Source: Pedobacter lusitanus
Lineage (GTDB): Bacteria; Bacteroidota; Bacteroidia; Sphingobacteriales; Sphingobacteriaceae
Length of the DNA stretch: 64,000 nucleotides
Reading direction: 5' to 3'
Assembly: GCF_040026395.1 (NCBI RefSeq)
Contig: NZ_CP157278.1
Location: forward strand, 2,294,001 to 2,358,000
Shown: positions 8,358 to 17,920 of the stretch, piece by piece
Layout: the number at the start of each line of letters is the position of its first letter
How positions within the stretch are numbered: the stretch's first letter is position 1
Notes under the pieces: model-generated
Databases searched by the model: none
The model's input: the letters and a program-made list of their open reading frames with translations, nothing else
Told to the model about the DNA's origin: nothing
Program-made: the position numbers and the translations under genes

Positions 8358-9893
8358 ATGCGCCTCAACTCTCCCCCACAAAAAATCAATACCCTGATCT
8401 TTCTGTTTGCCTCTTTCAGCCTGATTTTACATCTGATCGGGTTAAATAATTATGGCATACACAGAGATGAGTTTTTACATATTGCGCTGGGCAATCACCT
8501 GAATTTTGGTTATGCAGAAGTCCCTCCTTTTATTGCAATGGTAGCCAGGTTTTCAGTTGATGTCTTCGGTGACAGTGCTTTTGCCGTTCGTCTAATCCCG
8601 GCTATTTGTGCTGCTTTAACGGTATTAACTGCTGGATTCATTGTTAAAGAAATTGGAGGCAAAGGTTTTGCAGTAACACTTTGCTGTATGGCCATTGTCC
8701 TGTCTCCAGGCTTTTTAGCAACGGGATATTTATTACAGCCCGTAGTATTTGATCAGTTCTGGTGGACACTTAGCTACTATCTGCTGATTAAGTACATCAG
8801 GACCAGGCGTAACGGATACCTGCTTTGGCTGGGCCCGGTTATCGGCCTTGGATTGCTCACCAAATATGCCATCCTGTTTATTATTATAGCCATCATTAGT
8901 GGAATTTTACTGACCAGGGAACGCAGATTATTGCTAAAAAAGCAGCTCTATATCGCCGCAGTTTTTGCCTTCCTGATTTTCCTGCCTAACCTGATCTGGC
9001 AATATCTGCATCATTGGCCTGTATTAACCCATATGAAGGAACTTACAGACACACAGTTAAACAATAATACGCTAAGCGGGTTTATCAAAGGACAACTGAT
9101 GTCAAATGGTACCGGACTGCTGATCTGGCTGCCTGGCTTATTGCTTATATTCTTTCATAAAAACCTTTTACCCTACCGGTGGGTTGGCTTTAGCTTTCTG
9201 ATCCTGATGGGGCTGTTAATTTATTTCAAAGGCAAACCCTATTATGCCTTTGGTGTATATCCGGCATTATTTGCCTTAAGCGCCTATGGAATTGAATCAG
9301 TAACCCGTCGCATCCCTGCGGCCATAAAATATACAATGATCTTTCTGTTAATGCTGCCTAATCTTTTGCTTGTGCCACAGGCCATTCCTGTTTTACCCAT
9401 AAATCTTGCTGTGGATTACTTTAAAGCCATTCAACTCGACAAACTTTTCTATTGGGAGGATGGGAAGAGACATCAGACTTCACAGGATTATGCAGATATG
9501 ATTGGCTGGGAGGAAATGACTGCTTTAACGGCAGAAGCTTATGCCAAAATCCCAAAAAACCTGCTTAAAGAAACTACCATTTTTGCTGAAAATTACGGAG
9601 AAGCCGGGGCAGTTGATCATCTGGGTAAAAAGTATCAGCTTCCTGCAGTAGTTTCGCTGAGCAGCAGTTTTACGCTCTGGGCACCTGAACGTATACCTTA
9701 TCAATGCATAATCTATATAGATGATAAAGGACAGGTAGAAAAAACCAGACGAGCTTATGCCAAAGCCGAACTGATCGGTATAGTAAATAATAAATTATCC
9801 AGGGAATATGGTACAAAAGTATGGTTGCTCACCGGAGCAAAAACTGATATCAATCCGGGTTATATATCCGTTCTGAAAGCTAAAAGACAGTAA
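8358..9893 (+). CDS. GT39-type polyprenyl-phosphate-sugar glycosyltransferase
   Basis: 511 residues of the PMT/ArnT-like family. It starts with a membrane helix (about 13-29), then the periplasmic loop with the acidic motif GIHRDEFLHIALG expected of the family's catalytic Asp/Glu. Roughly eight to ten more hydrophobic segments follow to about residue 345. The last 160 residues are a soluble domain. Family members transfer a sugar from a polyprenyl-phosphate donor to a lipid or protein on the periplasmic face; the acceptor cannot be told here. It stands alone between the ThuA-like remnant and a bidirectional terminator. Confidence 0.82.
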   Translation: MRLNSPPQKINTLIFLFASFSLILHLIGLNNYGIHRDEFLHIALGNHLNFGYAEVPPFIAMVARFSVDVFGDSAFAVRLIPAICAALTVLTAGFIVKEIGGKGFAVTLCCMAIVLSPGFLATGYLLQPVVFDQFWWTLSYYLLIKYIRTRRNGYLLWLGPVIGLGLLTKYAILFIIIAIISGILLTRERRLLLKKQLYIAAVFAFLIFLPNLIWQYLHHWPVLTHMKELTDTQLNNNTLSGFIKGQLMSNGTGLLIWLPGLLLIFFHKNLLPYRWVGFSFLILMGLLIYFKGKPYYAFGVYPALFALSAYGIESVTRRIPAAIKYTMIFLLMLPNLLLVPQAIPVLPINLAVDYFKAIQLDKLFYWEDGKRHQTSQDYADMIGWEEMTALTAEAYAKIPKNLLKETTIFAENYGEAGAVDHLGKKYQLPAVVSLSSSFTLWAPERIPYQCIIYIDDKGQVEKTRRAYAKAELIGIVNNKLSREYGTKVWLLTGAKTDINPGYISVLKAKRQ

Positions 9894-9906
9894 GATAGAG
9901 TATAGC

Positions 9907-9974
9907 AAAAAGAGCCTGCAGGATAGGTAAACCCGAAGTTTAACTCCGGAAGCCTATTGCTGCAAGCTCTTTTT
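9907..9974. terminator. Bidirectional terminator between convergent genes
   Basis: Long imperfect hairpin: AAAAAGAGC-CTGCAG-TAGG pairs with CCTA-CTGCAA-GCTCTTTTT. A and T runs at both ends let it stop both the GT39 gene (ends 9893) and the cbs gene (ends 9997). Confidence 0.75.
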
Positions 9975-9996
9975 ACAAGTGATTAATCAGCGTATC

Positions 9997-11358
9997 TTAA
10001 ACAGATATCGCATTGATAATGTCGTACTGGGTAATAATTTCAAAATTACCTTTTTCATCCTCAACCAGTACTGCGCTGTTCTCTTTGTTGATCAGTGCAG
10101 AAATCTTATCAATTGAGGTATTCATATCTACAAACGGGAAAGTAGCAGACATAATCTCTTTAACCGGTGCAGATTTCAATGAAGGGTTTTCCAGTAAAGC
10201 TTTCAGGATATCTCCTTCTGCCAGTTTACCTACAACCATTCCCTGCTGGGTAACCGGAATCTGAGAAATATTCAGCATGTTCATTGTATTGATCGCCTCC
10301 ACAATAGTTTTCTCACAATCAATAGTCACAATCTCAGACTGCTCTTTCTTAGACAGAATAGATCTGGCTGTTAATTTTTCATCCTTAAGGAAACCACGTT
10401 CTCTCAACCAGTCTTCGTTATACATTTTACCCATATAACGGCTACCGTGATCATGAAAAATCACCACAACCACATCTTCGGGTTTAAGTTTATCCTTTAA
10501 CTGTAACAGACCCGCAATGGCAGAACCTGCAGAGTTACCTACAAATATCCCCTCTTTACGTGCAATATCACGTGTCATCAGCGCGGCATCTTTATCTGTT
10601 ACTTTTTCAAAAAGATCAATCACATCAAAGTTGACATTCTGCGGAAGGAAATCTTCTCCGATGCCTTCAGTGATATAAGGATAGATCTCATTTTTATCCA
10701 GTATACCTGTTTCTTTATATTTTTTAAAAACAGAACCGTAAGTATCAATTCCCCATACTTTAATGTCAGGATTCTGTTCTTTTAAATACTTTCCGGTACC
10801 GGATATAGTTCCTCCGGTTCCAACGCCCACTACCAGGTGGGTGATCTTTCCTTCAGTCTGTGCCCAGATTTCCGGCCCTGTCTGCTCATAATGAGCTGCT
10901 GTGTTAGCCAGGTTATCATATTGGTTAGGTTTCCATGAGTTTGGAACCTCACGCTCCAGACGCGAAGAAACGGAGTAATAGGAACGCGGATCTTCCGGCT
11001 CCACATTGGTAGGACAAACGATTACTTCTGCGCCAAAAGCACGTAAAGCATCAACTTTTTCCTTAGACTGTTTATCTGTTGTTGTGAAAATACACTTATA
11101 TCCTTTGATAATAGCAGCCATAGCCAGGCCCATACCTGTATTACCGGAAGTACCTTCAATAATGGTTCCTCCTGGTTTAAGCTTGCCACTTTGTTCTGCG
11201 TCTTCAATCATCTTTAAAGCCATACGGTCTTTAATAGAATTACCCGGATTGGTGGTCTCCACCTTTGCCAGTACAGTCGCCTGAATTTCTTTCGTAACGC
11301 TATTCAATCGCACCAATGGTGTATTGCCAATAGTTTCTAATATGTTATTATACCACAT
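9997..11358 (-). CDS. Pyridoxal-phosphate cystathionine beta-synthase with CBS domains
   Basis: 453 residues. Residues 1-325 form a fold-type II PLP enzyme of the cysteine synthase/CBS group: IGNTPLVRL, the PLP lysine in NPGNSIKDR (Lys43), substrate loop GTSGNTG (69-75), and the phosphate-binding GVGTGGTISGTGKYLKE. The C-terminal 120 residues hold two CBS modules (ISQIPVTQQGMVVGKLAEGDIL; NSAVLVEDEKGNFEIITQYDII), often a ligand sensor. It condenses serine and homocysteine to cystathionine, or may act as an O-acetylserine-using enzyme; the CBS pair favours cystathionine beta-synthase. metZ, another sulfur amino acid gene, is at 25096-26262. No riboswitch is seen in the 158 bp upstream. Confidence 0.9.
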   Translation of the reverse strand: MWYNNILETIGNTPLVRLNSVTKEIQATVLAKVETTNPGNSIKDRMALKMIEDAEQSGKLKPGGTIIEGTSGNTGMGLAMAAIIKGYKCIFTTTDKQSKEKVDALRAFGAEVIVCPTNVEPEDPRSYYSVSSRLEREVPNSWKPNQYDNLANTAAHYEQTGPEIWAQTEGKITHLVVGVGTGGTISGTGKYLKEQNPDIKVWGIDTYGSVFKKYKETGILDKNEIYPYITEGIGEDFLPQNVNFDVIDLFEKVTDKDAALMTRDIARKEGIFVGNSAGSAIAGLLQLKDKLKPEDVVVVIFHDHGSRYMGKMYNEDWLRERGFLKDEKLTARSILSKKEQSEIVTIDCEKTIVEAINTMNMLNISQIPVTQQGMVVGKLAEGDILKALLENPSLKSAPVKEIMSATFPFVDMNTSIDKISALINKENSAVLVEDEKGNFEIITQYDIINAISV

Positions 11359-11516
11359 GTTACAAAAGTACGACTTGATTCCTAGAATTTTATTTCTATT
11401 ATATATTCGTAATCATATTTTGAATAAATCAATTTAATAAAATTATATTCTGAATATAGCTTAACAACCTACCCCTGACATAGATATTATATGGCAAAAC
11501 AGGCTTGAGTTAAGCG

Positions 11517-12608
11517 CTAAATGAGCTGATATATCTTTCCCGGAAGTGAAATCAGGACACCTTTCATCTCCAGATTCAGTAAATGCAATACGAGCTTATG
11601 CTGTTGTATACCAGCCTTCAATCCCAGCTCATCAATGCCTGAAGGAGCTGCTTTCAAAAGTTTTACCAGGGTAATTTCTGCTGCAGAAAGACCGTTAAAC
11701 AAAGGCTCCTGTACCAGCGCATTCACCGGCACAGCAGTTTCCCAGCCCATATAATAGACCAGGTCTTCAGGCTGACTGATCAGACCGGCCCTATTCGTTT
11801 TAATCAGAAAATTGCAGCCCTGACTGCAGATATCGGTTGTCCTGCCCGGGAAAGCAAAAACGTCCCTGTGATAGGAATCTGCAATTCCTGCTGTAATCAG
11901 CGCCCCTCCTTTTACAGCTGCTTCTACTACCACGACCACATCTGCAAGACCGGCAATAACCCGGTTCCGTTTGGGAAAATTTCCTTTCTCAGGAATTGTA
12001 TTTAAAGGAAATTCCGTGAGCAGACCTCCGCTCTCCAGCATTGCACCGGCAGTTTGCCGGTGAGCAGCGGGGTATACCCGGTCCAGTCCGTGTCCCAATA
12101 CCCCGACAGTAGGTATTTTATAGCACAAACTTTGTCTGTGCGCTGCCACATCAATACCATAGGCAAGCCCGCTCACCACCAGCACATCGTAATGCTGCAA
12201 TAAACTGATCAGCTGCTGACAGAGCAGCAGACCGTAAGGGGTAGCCTTCCTGGAACCAACAATACTGACTATTCTGGGATGGTTCAGATCGGCTTTGCCT
12301 TTATAATAAAGCAAAACCGGAGCATCACTGCAATCCTTTAAACGCTGCGGATATTTATCGTCTGTATAAAAAAGGACTTCTATCTGATGCTGATCAAGAA
12401 ATGTTAATTGTGCTGCTGCCAGACTAAGTGCATTGGTCCGGAGAATTTCATGTACCCTGAAAGGCTCCAGACCTTCAACCTGCATCAATGCGGCTTCACC
12501 TGCGGCAAAAATAGCCTCGGGGTTATGAAAATGGGCCAGCAAACATTTCGCTGTTACAGGACCAATATTTTTAATGAGGGTAAGGGCAATCTGATGGAGT
12601 ATACTCAT
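11517..12608 (-). CDS. dprA: DNA-processing protein DprA
   Basis: 363 residues. The extended Rossmann fold is clear: IVGSRKATPYG, SGLAYGIDVAAHR, VLGHGLDRVYPAAHR, LTEFPLN, FPKRNRVIAGL and the final GGALITAG motif. An N-terminal SAM/HhH-like segment (KNIGPVTAKCLLAHF) precedes it and a C-terminal winged helix (ITLVKLLKAAPSGIDEL) follows. DprA binds incoming single-stranded DNA during natural transformation and loads RecA. The presence of dprA alone does not prove competence. The gene ends 158 bp beyond the cbs start on the same strand. Confidence 0.93.
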   Translation of the reverse strand: MSILHQIALTLIKNIGPVTAKCLLAHFHNPEAIFAAGEAALMQVEGLEPFRVHEILRTNALSLAAAQLTFLDQHQIEVLFYTDDKYPQRLKDCSDAPVLLYYKGKADLNHPRIVSIVGSRKATPYGLLLCQQLISLLQHYDVLVVSGLAYGIDVAAHRQSLCYKIPTVGVLGHGLDRVYPAAHRQTAGAMLESGGLLTEFPLNTIPEKGNFPKRNRVIAGLADVVVVVEAAVKGGALITAGIADSYHRDVFAFPGRTTDICSQGCNFLIKTNRAGLISQPEDLVYYMGWETAVPVNALVQEPLFNGLSAAEITLVKLLKAAPSGIDELGLKAGIQQHKLVLHLLNLEMKGVLISLPGKIYQLI

Positions 12609-12696
12609 GGGCTAAATTAATACTTAGCCCACTGATACTGGTAATTTATTTTGGGAAACTGCCCTGATATCAGCCAGTTTAACTGATTTCCGTTAG

Positions 12697-13329
12697 TTAA
12701 CAGGGAATATAAACAACAAATTTAGTCTCGAAAAAGTCCTCTTCAAAATAGGCCGACAAAGGATATAATTCAGCTTTTAACCTGGATTCACTGATTTCTT
12801 CAGCTAACTCCCCACCCTTCAGGTACAGAATACCATTGGCTATGGCATTTTTTGAATTCTTATTGAACTTATCTTTTATCCAAGGATAAAAATCAATTAA
12901 ACGGGTTACCGCACGTGAAACCACGAAATCGTATTTATCATTTACCTGCTCCGCTCTTAAATGAGAAGCTTTGACATTCTTTAGCCCGAGAGCAGCAGCA
13001 ACCTCGGTCACCACTTTAATCTTTTTACCAATAGAATCTACCAGGTGAAATTCTGTTTCAGGGAATAAAATGGCCAAAGGAATACCAGGAAAACCACCGC
13101 CGGTACCTACATCCAGAACCTTCTCTCCTGCCTTGAATGTACAGAATTTAGCAATTCCAAGAGAGTGCAGGATATGACGTTCATAGAGTTCTTCAATATC
13201 TTTTCTGGAGATCACATTGATCTGCGCATTCCAGAAACTATATAAATCAAACAACTGATCAAACTTTGCGATCTGATCTTCACTGAGATCTTTAAAATAC
13301 TTTTGTATGAGGGCTGAGCTTATTTCCAC
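12697..13329 (-). CDS. rsmG: 16S rRNA m7G527 methyltransferase RsmG
   Basis: 210 residues, normal length for RsmG/GidB. The SAM-binding motif I VLDVGTGGGFPGIPLAI and post-I acidic residue in EFHLVDSIGKKI are typical, as is FVVSRAVT. It methylates G527 of 16S rRNA, the site whose loss gives low-level streptomycin resistance. The start codon is GTG (13327-13329); it lies inside the last codons of the upstream GT2 gene, a 10-bp overlap in another frame, so translation is probably coupled. Confidence 0.94.
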   Translation of the reverse strand: MEISSALIQKYFKDLSEDQIAKFDQLFDLYSFWNAQINVISRKDIEELYERHILHSLGIAKFCTFKAGEKVLDVGTGGGFPGIPLAILFPETEFHLVDSIGKKIKVVTEVAAALGLKNVKASHLRAEQVNDKYDFVVSRAVTRLIDFYPWIKDKFNKNSKNAIANGILYLKGGELAEEISESRLKAELYPLSAYFEEDFFETKFVVYIPC

Positions 13330-14465
13330 TTTACTTTTTTAACAAATATAGACAGAATGCCATTAAACACTAAGAAAATGAACAGCAGAATATCCAAAAC
13401 AGGAAACCACCATCTCAAATCCGGATAATTCAAGCGTTTAAGCAAACGGGGGTAAATAAAACTTCTAATGATCAGGCTCAGTGCAAAAACACCGGCAGCC
13501 AGATAATTAGCAGGTTTAAAAAACATTAATGCAATAAACAGGGCATAAAACAGAAACTGAAATATGATCTGTAAGGATAAAATAAATTTATGTCTGGCCT
13601 TATAGAACTTACCGGCACCAAAATGTCTTTTCTTTTGTCTCAGATAAGCGGAGAAACTGGTATTCGGTTCTGACCACACGTGTGTCAGCCGGTTTAGACG
13701 AATCTCTGTATTCTGAGGGGTTGCGTGGGCATTTACAAACAAATCATCATCCCCTGACGGGATATGCATATGCGCTGCAAAACCTTTGTTTTTAAAAAAC
13801 AATGACTTTTTATAAGCCATATTTCTGCCGACACCCATATAAGGCATTCCGTCCAGTGCAAAAGCAAGATAGTTAACAGCAGTAAAAAACGTCTCAAAAC
13901 GGATCAGACTGTTCAGCAGTCCACGTTTACGGATATACGGAGAATATCCCAGTACAATTGCCGTCTGCTCACTGGCAGGCTGCTGCATTCCTGTTAACCA
14001 GTTCTCTGAAGCTGGCACACAATCTGCATCTGTAAAGACCAGCCAATCGTGTGCTGCCGCCTTTATCCCCATCGTTACGGCAAATTTCTTACCGGCAATG
14101 AACTTCTCTCCCTCTGCAACAGTCACTACCTTAAGGTGTTTATACTGGGCAACAAAGCCCTTTAAAACTTCTCTGGTCTGATCCCATGAACGGTCATTGA
14201 CTACGATAACCTCAAAATCCGGGTAATTTTGCTGTAACACAGCAGGTAAATACTGAGTCAGGTTCTCTGCTTCGTTACGCGCACAGATAATAACACTCAA
14301 AGGTTTAGCTGCCTGTTCCGGCAGTTCTTCTACTTTAACAAGAGCCAGTTTTAAATGTACAGATAAACTAAAATACAGCTGAACGGCAAAACAAAAAATG
14401 AGGGCACCCAGCAGGCAACTCTCTAGTAAGGTTAATTCCACGATGGTTTTTTTGACAAGCGCCAA
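13320..14465 (-). CDS. Family 2 glycosyltransferase, membrane-bound
   Basis: 381 residues. One N-terminal membrane helix (about 12-33) is followed by a GT-A domain: LSVIICARNEAENL, IVVNDRSWDQT, and the metal-binding DADCVP. GDDDLFVNAHA probably carries the catalytic base region. Two or three more membrane helices follow after about residue 290. Such enzymes make polysaccharides or glycolipids at the inner membrane; donor and acceptor are unknown. No ATG is available: TTG at 14465 gives the full length, GTG at 14441 (giving MELTLLESC) is an equally plausible start. It overlaps rsmG by 10 bp and is divergent from tgt. Confidence 0.85.
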   Translation of the reverse strand: MALVKKTIVELTLLESCLLGALIFCFAVQLYFSLSVHLKLALVKVEELPEQAAKPLSVIICARNEAENLTQYLPAVLQQNYPDFEVIVVNDRSWDQTREVLKGFVAQYKHLKVVTVAEGEKFIAGKKFAVTMGIKAAAHDWLVFTDADCVPASENWLTGMQQPASEQTAIVLGYSPYIRKRGLLNSLIRFETFFTAVNYLAFALDGMPYMGVGRNMAYKKSLFFKNKGFAAHMHIPSGDDDLFVNAHATPQNTEIRLNRLTHVWSEPNTSFSAYLRQKKRHFGAGKFYKARHKFILSLQIIFQFLFYALFIALMFFKPANYLAAGVFALSLIIRSFIYPRLLKRLNYPDLRWWFPVLDILLFIFLVFNGILSIFVKKVKWK

Positions 14466-14590
14466 ATTTCTGATTTTTAATCTGTAATGCGGGCCTATGT
14501 TGATAAAAAATTAAACAATTTACTGAAAAATTTAAAGACAGCTCCTGAAGGGTCTTTAAATTTAGATGGTGTAAACCGGGTGTTTTTTCA

Positions 14591-14598
14591 TACTTTTG
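14591..14598 (+). promoter_or_regulatory. -7 box of the tgt operon
   Basis: TACTTTTG, a full match to TAnnTTTG, 29 bp before the tgt ATG. No -33 TTTG at the usual spacing. Confidence 0.4.
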
Positions 14599-14627
14599 CC
14601 GAGATTTTTTGAAGCGTACACACATTT

Positions 14628-15758
14628 ATGAAATTTACCTTACAGGCAAACGACCCTCTGTCAAAAGCAAGAGCAGGAACAGTTACTACTGCTCATGGCG
14701 ATATCCAAACACCGATTTTCATGCCCGTGGGCACCGCAGGAACAGTAAAAGCTGTTCACCAGCGTGAACTTAAAGAGGATATTGAAGCCCAGATTATTTT
14801 AGGAAATACCTATCATTTATATTTAAGACCAGGACTTGATGTACTGGAAGGTGCTGGTGGTTTGCATAAATTTATAGGCTGGGACCGCCCTATTTTAACC
14901 GATAGCGGAGGCTACCAGGTGTATTCTCTGAGTAAGGTAAACAAGATTAAAGAAGAGGGTGTAACGTTCCGTTCACATATAGATGGTTCAAAACACCTTT
15001 TCAGTCCGGAATATGCAATGGATATTCAGCGTACCATCGGAGCCGATATTATCATGGCTTTTGATGAATGTACTCCTTATCCATGTGATTATAAATACGC
15101 AGCAAATTCTATCAATATGACGCACCGCTGGTTAAGACGCTGCTGTGCCCGTTTTGATTCTACTGAGCCAAAATACGGCTTTGACCAGACTTTATTCCCG
15201 ATCGTACAGGGCTCGGTTTACAAGGACCTCAGAATGAAATCTGCCGAGTTTATTGCGTCTATGGATCGTGAAGGAAATGCTATTGGCGGTCTTTCGGTAG
15301 GAGAACCGGCCGAAGAAATGTACGGCATGACCGAAGTTGTCTGTGATATTTTACCTGCAGACAAACCGCGCTATCTGATGGGCGTAGGTACACCGATCAA
15401 TATTTTAGAAAATATAGCGTTAGGGGTAGATATGTTCGACTGTGTAATGCCGACCAGAAATGCACGAAACGGAATGCTTTTCACCAGGAACGGAATCATT
15501 AACATCGGCAATAAAAAGTGGGCGGATGATTTTTCTCCTATAGATGCAGAAAGTGATTTATACGCTGACCAGGTTTATTCAAAAGCATACCTGAGACATC
15601 TGATGCACTCTAAAGAGATGCTGGGTGCACAGATTGCCACTTTGCATAATCTTCATTTTTATCTGTGGCTGGTTAAAGAAGCCAGAGAAAAGATCATCAG
15701 CGGGGAATTTTACGCCTGGAAAAACAAAATGGTGACTATATTAGGGAATAAATTGTAA
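14628..15758 (+). CDS. tgt: Queuine/preQ1 tRNA-ribosyltransferase Tgt, zinc cysteines missing
   Basis: 376 residues, usual bacterial Tgt length. It exchanges guanine 34 of GUN-anticodon tRNAs for preQ1 in queuosine synthesis. Seen: MPVGTAGTVKA, LTDSGGYQVYSL with the catalytic Asp, GGLSVGEP, and GVDMFDCVMPTRNARNG with the nucleophile Asp. The C-terminal zinc site normally reads C-x-C-x2-C before YS-x-AYLHHL, with a distant His. Here the three Cys positions are Ser309, Leu311 and Asp314 (ESDLYAD), while the His (340, in LHNL) remains, so zinc is probably not bound in the usual way. It heads the operon tgt-lptF/G-EamA; the next gene starts on the very next base. Confidence 0.93.
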   Translation: MKFTLQANDPLSKARAGTVTTAHGDIQTPIFMPVGTAGTVKAVHQRELKEDIEAQIILGNTYHLYLRPGLDVLEGAGGLHKFIGWDRPILTDSGGYQVYSLSKVNKIKEEGVTFRSHIDGSKHLFSPEYAMDIQRTIGADIIMAFDECTPYPCDYKYAANSINMTHRWLRRCCARFDSTEPKYGFDQTLFPIVQGSVYKDLRMKSAEFIASMDREGNAIGGLSVGEPAEEMYGMTEVVCDILPADKPRYLMGVGTPINILENIALGVDMFDCVMPTRNARNGMLFTRNGIINIGNKKWADDFSPIDAESDLYADQVYSKAYLRHLMHSKEMLGAQIATLHNLHFYLWLVKEAREKIISGEFYAWKNKMVTILGNKL

Positions 15759-16862
15759 ATGAACATCCTCAGAGGCAGATTTAAGATTATTGACCGTTTT
15801 ATTATTGGCAAATACCTGGGTACATTTATTTATACCCTGAGTGTGTTTGTGGTCATTATTGTTATTTTTGATTTATCAGAGAAAATGGATGACTTCTTAA
15901 GAAGTAAGTTGTCTGCCTGGCAGGTAGTCTGTCAGTATTATGCAGGTTCCATCCCGTTCTATGTGAATATGCTCTCTCCCCTGATTAACTTCATTGCAGT
16001 AATTTTCTTTACAGCAAAGATGGCAGATCAGACAGAGATCGTCCCTATTTTAAGCGGAGGTGTAAGTTTCAACCGTTTTTTACAGCCTTATTTCATCTCC
16101 GCATTTATTATCTTCTCGTTTAATCTGGGGTCTAATTTATATATACTCCCCTATACCAATCAGCTCAAAAACACCTTTGAGAACACCTATGTAAAAAAGA
16201 ATGACCCCACGAGCAAGCCTAATATTCATATGAAGCTTGATGATAATACTTATATCTACATGGAAAGTTTTGACAACAAAACAAAGTCCGGATATCGTTT
16301 TATGCTGGACAATTTCAAAGGTGATGTTCTGACTAAAAAGGTAATTGCGGATCAGATTAAGTGGGATTCTTTAAAACGCAGCTGGAAATTAACCAACTAC
16401 TCTATCAGAACTGTAAACGGCCTGAAAGAGAATATGTTTAAAAGCATTGATAAGCCTAAAGACACGATACTGGACATGCGTCCTGATGATTTTTCTGCTT
16501 ATGATAATATTTATGAAATCTTAACCAACAGGGAGCTTTCTGATAAAATCAAGAAAGAAAAAACCAGGGGAACCGGTATTGAAAACGACCTGCTTTTTGA
16601 GCAGTATAAACGATGGCTGCAGCCTTTATCGGCTTTTGTACTCACGCTGATTGGTGTTGCCTTATCTTCCAGAAAGGTAAGAGGAGGCGTTGGCTTACCC
16701 CTTGGAATAGGGATTATCCTGAGTTTCCTGTATATAGTAATGAACCAGTTTGCCAAAATGTTTTCACTTAAAGGCGGTATACCACCCCTTCTGGCAGTAC
16801 TGATCCCAACCCTGTTTTTTGGCTTACTTGGTCTTTATCTCTTAAAAAAAGCACCCAAATAA
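15759..16862 (+). CDS. LptF/LptG-family lipopolysaccharide export permease
   Basis: 367 residues. The YjgP/YjgQ fold is seen: three N-terminal membrane helices (about 21-43, 56-83, 99-121), a periplasmic beta-jellyroll-like middle (about 130-275), and three C-terminal helices (from SAFVLTLIGVALSSRK). LptF and LptG pair with LptB ATPase to pull lipopolysaccharide from the inner membrane and pass it to LptC/LptA. Which of the two this is cannot be said; no second copy or lptB is in the window. It begins immediately after the tgt stop, without any gap. Confidence 0.87.
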   Translation: MNILRGRFKIIDRFIIGKYLGTFIYTLSVFVVIIVIFDLSEKMDDFLRSKLSAWQVVCQYYAGSIPFYVNMLSPLINFIAVIFFTAKMADQTEIVPILSGGVSFNRFLQPYFISAFIIFSFNLGSNLYILPYTNQLKNTFENTYVKKNDPTSKPNIHMKLDDNTYIYMESFDNKTKSGYRFMLDNFKGDVLTKKVIADQIKWDSLKRSWKLTNYSIRTVNGLKENMFKSIDKPKDTILDMRPDDFSAYDNIYEILTNRELSDKIKKEKTRGTGIENDLLFEQYKRWLQPLSAFVLTLIGVALSSRKVRGGVGLPLGIGIILSFLYIVMNQFAKMFSLKGGIPPLLAVLIPTLFFGLLGLYLLKKAPK

Positions 16863-17755
16863 TGACCACGCCTGCTCATTCAGCTGTCAGCAGGAATCTG
16901 CTGATTCTTCATTTTACAGTTTTTATCTGGGGCTTTACAGGCATACTGGGCGCTTTAATTTCAGTGGGTCCGGTAGCGATGGTCTGGTACCGGGTTATGA
17001 TCGCCAGCATCACCCTTCTGATCTATTTTAAAGCCACAAAATTCAGTATCCGGGTAAGCCGTAAAGAATTCCTGCAATTCTTCTTTACAGGCAGTATTGT
17101 GGCCCTGCACTGGATTTTATTCTTTCAGGCCATCAAAGTATCAACAGTATCAGTAACACTGGTATGTCTCTCCTCTTTCACTTTATTTACAGCTATTCTG
17201 GAGCCCATCATTAAAAAGACAGCAGTACAGCTCAGTGATATCTTTATCGGAATAGTAATCATTTTGGGAATCTATCTGATCTTTCACTTTGAATCCAGCT
17301 ATACAGCAGGTATTATTTTTGGCCTTTCAGCTGCTGTGGCTTCCAGTCTTTTTTCTATTATCAATTCTAATTTCGCACAAAAAAGTGATGCCAAAGTGAT
17401 CAGTTTTTATGAACTTTCGGGTGCATTTTTCTGGATTACCATCTATCGTTTATTTGATCAGAGCCTGCTCAGTGAGAGTTTCAACCTGAGTGTTCCGGAC
17501 TGGATTTACCTGATGATATTAGGTACTGTCTGCACTGCTCTTGCCTACATTGCAGGGGTCTCGGTTATGCGTACCCTGTCTGCTTTCAGAGTAGCCCTGA
17601 TCAGTAATCTTGAACCTGTTTACGGGATCATTCTGGCCTTCCTTTTCTTTGGCCATAAAGAGACCATGTCTGCCGGATTTTACCTGGGATCTGCCTTGAT
17701 TTTAGGTGCGGTATTTTTATATCCCGTTTACAAAAAACGCAGAAACAAAAGCTAG
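16862..17755 (+). CDS. EamA/DMT-superfamily transporter
   Basis: 297 residues with about ten membrane helices in two EamA repeats (residues 1-140 and 145-295); the repeat end pattern SNLEPVYGIILAFLFFG is typical of the second half. Family members are small-molecule exporters (amino acids, nucleotides, metabolites); the substrate cannot be read from the sequence. The ATG overlaps the upstream stop (TAATG), so it is translationally coupled to the LptF/G gene. A hairpin terminator follows at 17774-17796. Confidence 0.88.
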   Translation: MTTPAHSAVSRNLLILHFTVFIWGFTGILGALISVGPVAMVWYRVMIASITLLIYFKATKFSIRVSRKEFLQFFFTGSIVALHWILFFQAIKVSTVSVTLVCLSSFTLFTAILEPIIKKTAVQLSDIFIGIVIILGIYLIFHFESSYTAGIIFGLSAAVASSLFSIINSNFAQKSDAKVISFYELSGAFFWITIYRLFDQSLLSESFNLSVPDWIYLMILGTVCTALAYIAGVSVMRTLSAFRVALISNLEPVYGIILAFLFFGHKETMSAGFYLGSALILGAVFLYPVYKKRRNKS

Positions 17756-17773
17756 TCAGCCAGGTTAAAAAAC

Positions 17774-17796
17774 AGGGGAGAGGCCCCTCCTTTTTT
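17774..17796 (+). terminator. Terminator of the tgt-lptF/G-EamA operon
   Basis: AGGGG / CCCCT stem with a 5-nt loop and additional flanking bases, followed by CC and six T, 18 bp after the EamA stop. The rest of the 480-bp gap to 18236 holds only the fragment at 17921-18115 and AT-rich DNA. Confidence 0.6.
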
Positions 17797-17920
17797 CCCA
17801 TTGCAAACCAGCTTGATCTTTATTTTCCGGATCAGATTCAGCAACCGGTTTTCTAAAAAAAACGACTTCCCCCTCAACCATTCTTTCCGCTAAAAAAGAC
17901 CTGATCCGCCAATCATTCCT

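Noticed and set aside
11359..11516. Riboswitch upstream of the cystathionine beta-synthase gene
   Set aside because: The gap is AT-rich without SAM- or cobalamin-type conserved stems.
14368..14625. Minus-strand 85-residue frame overlapping the GT2 start
   Set aside because: Would run through the tgt promoter region and lacks any recognisable pattern.
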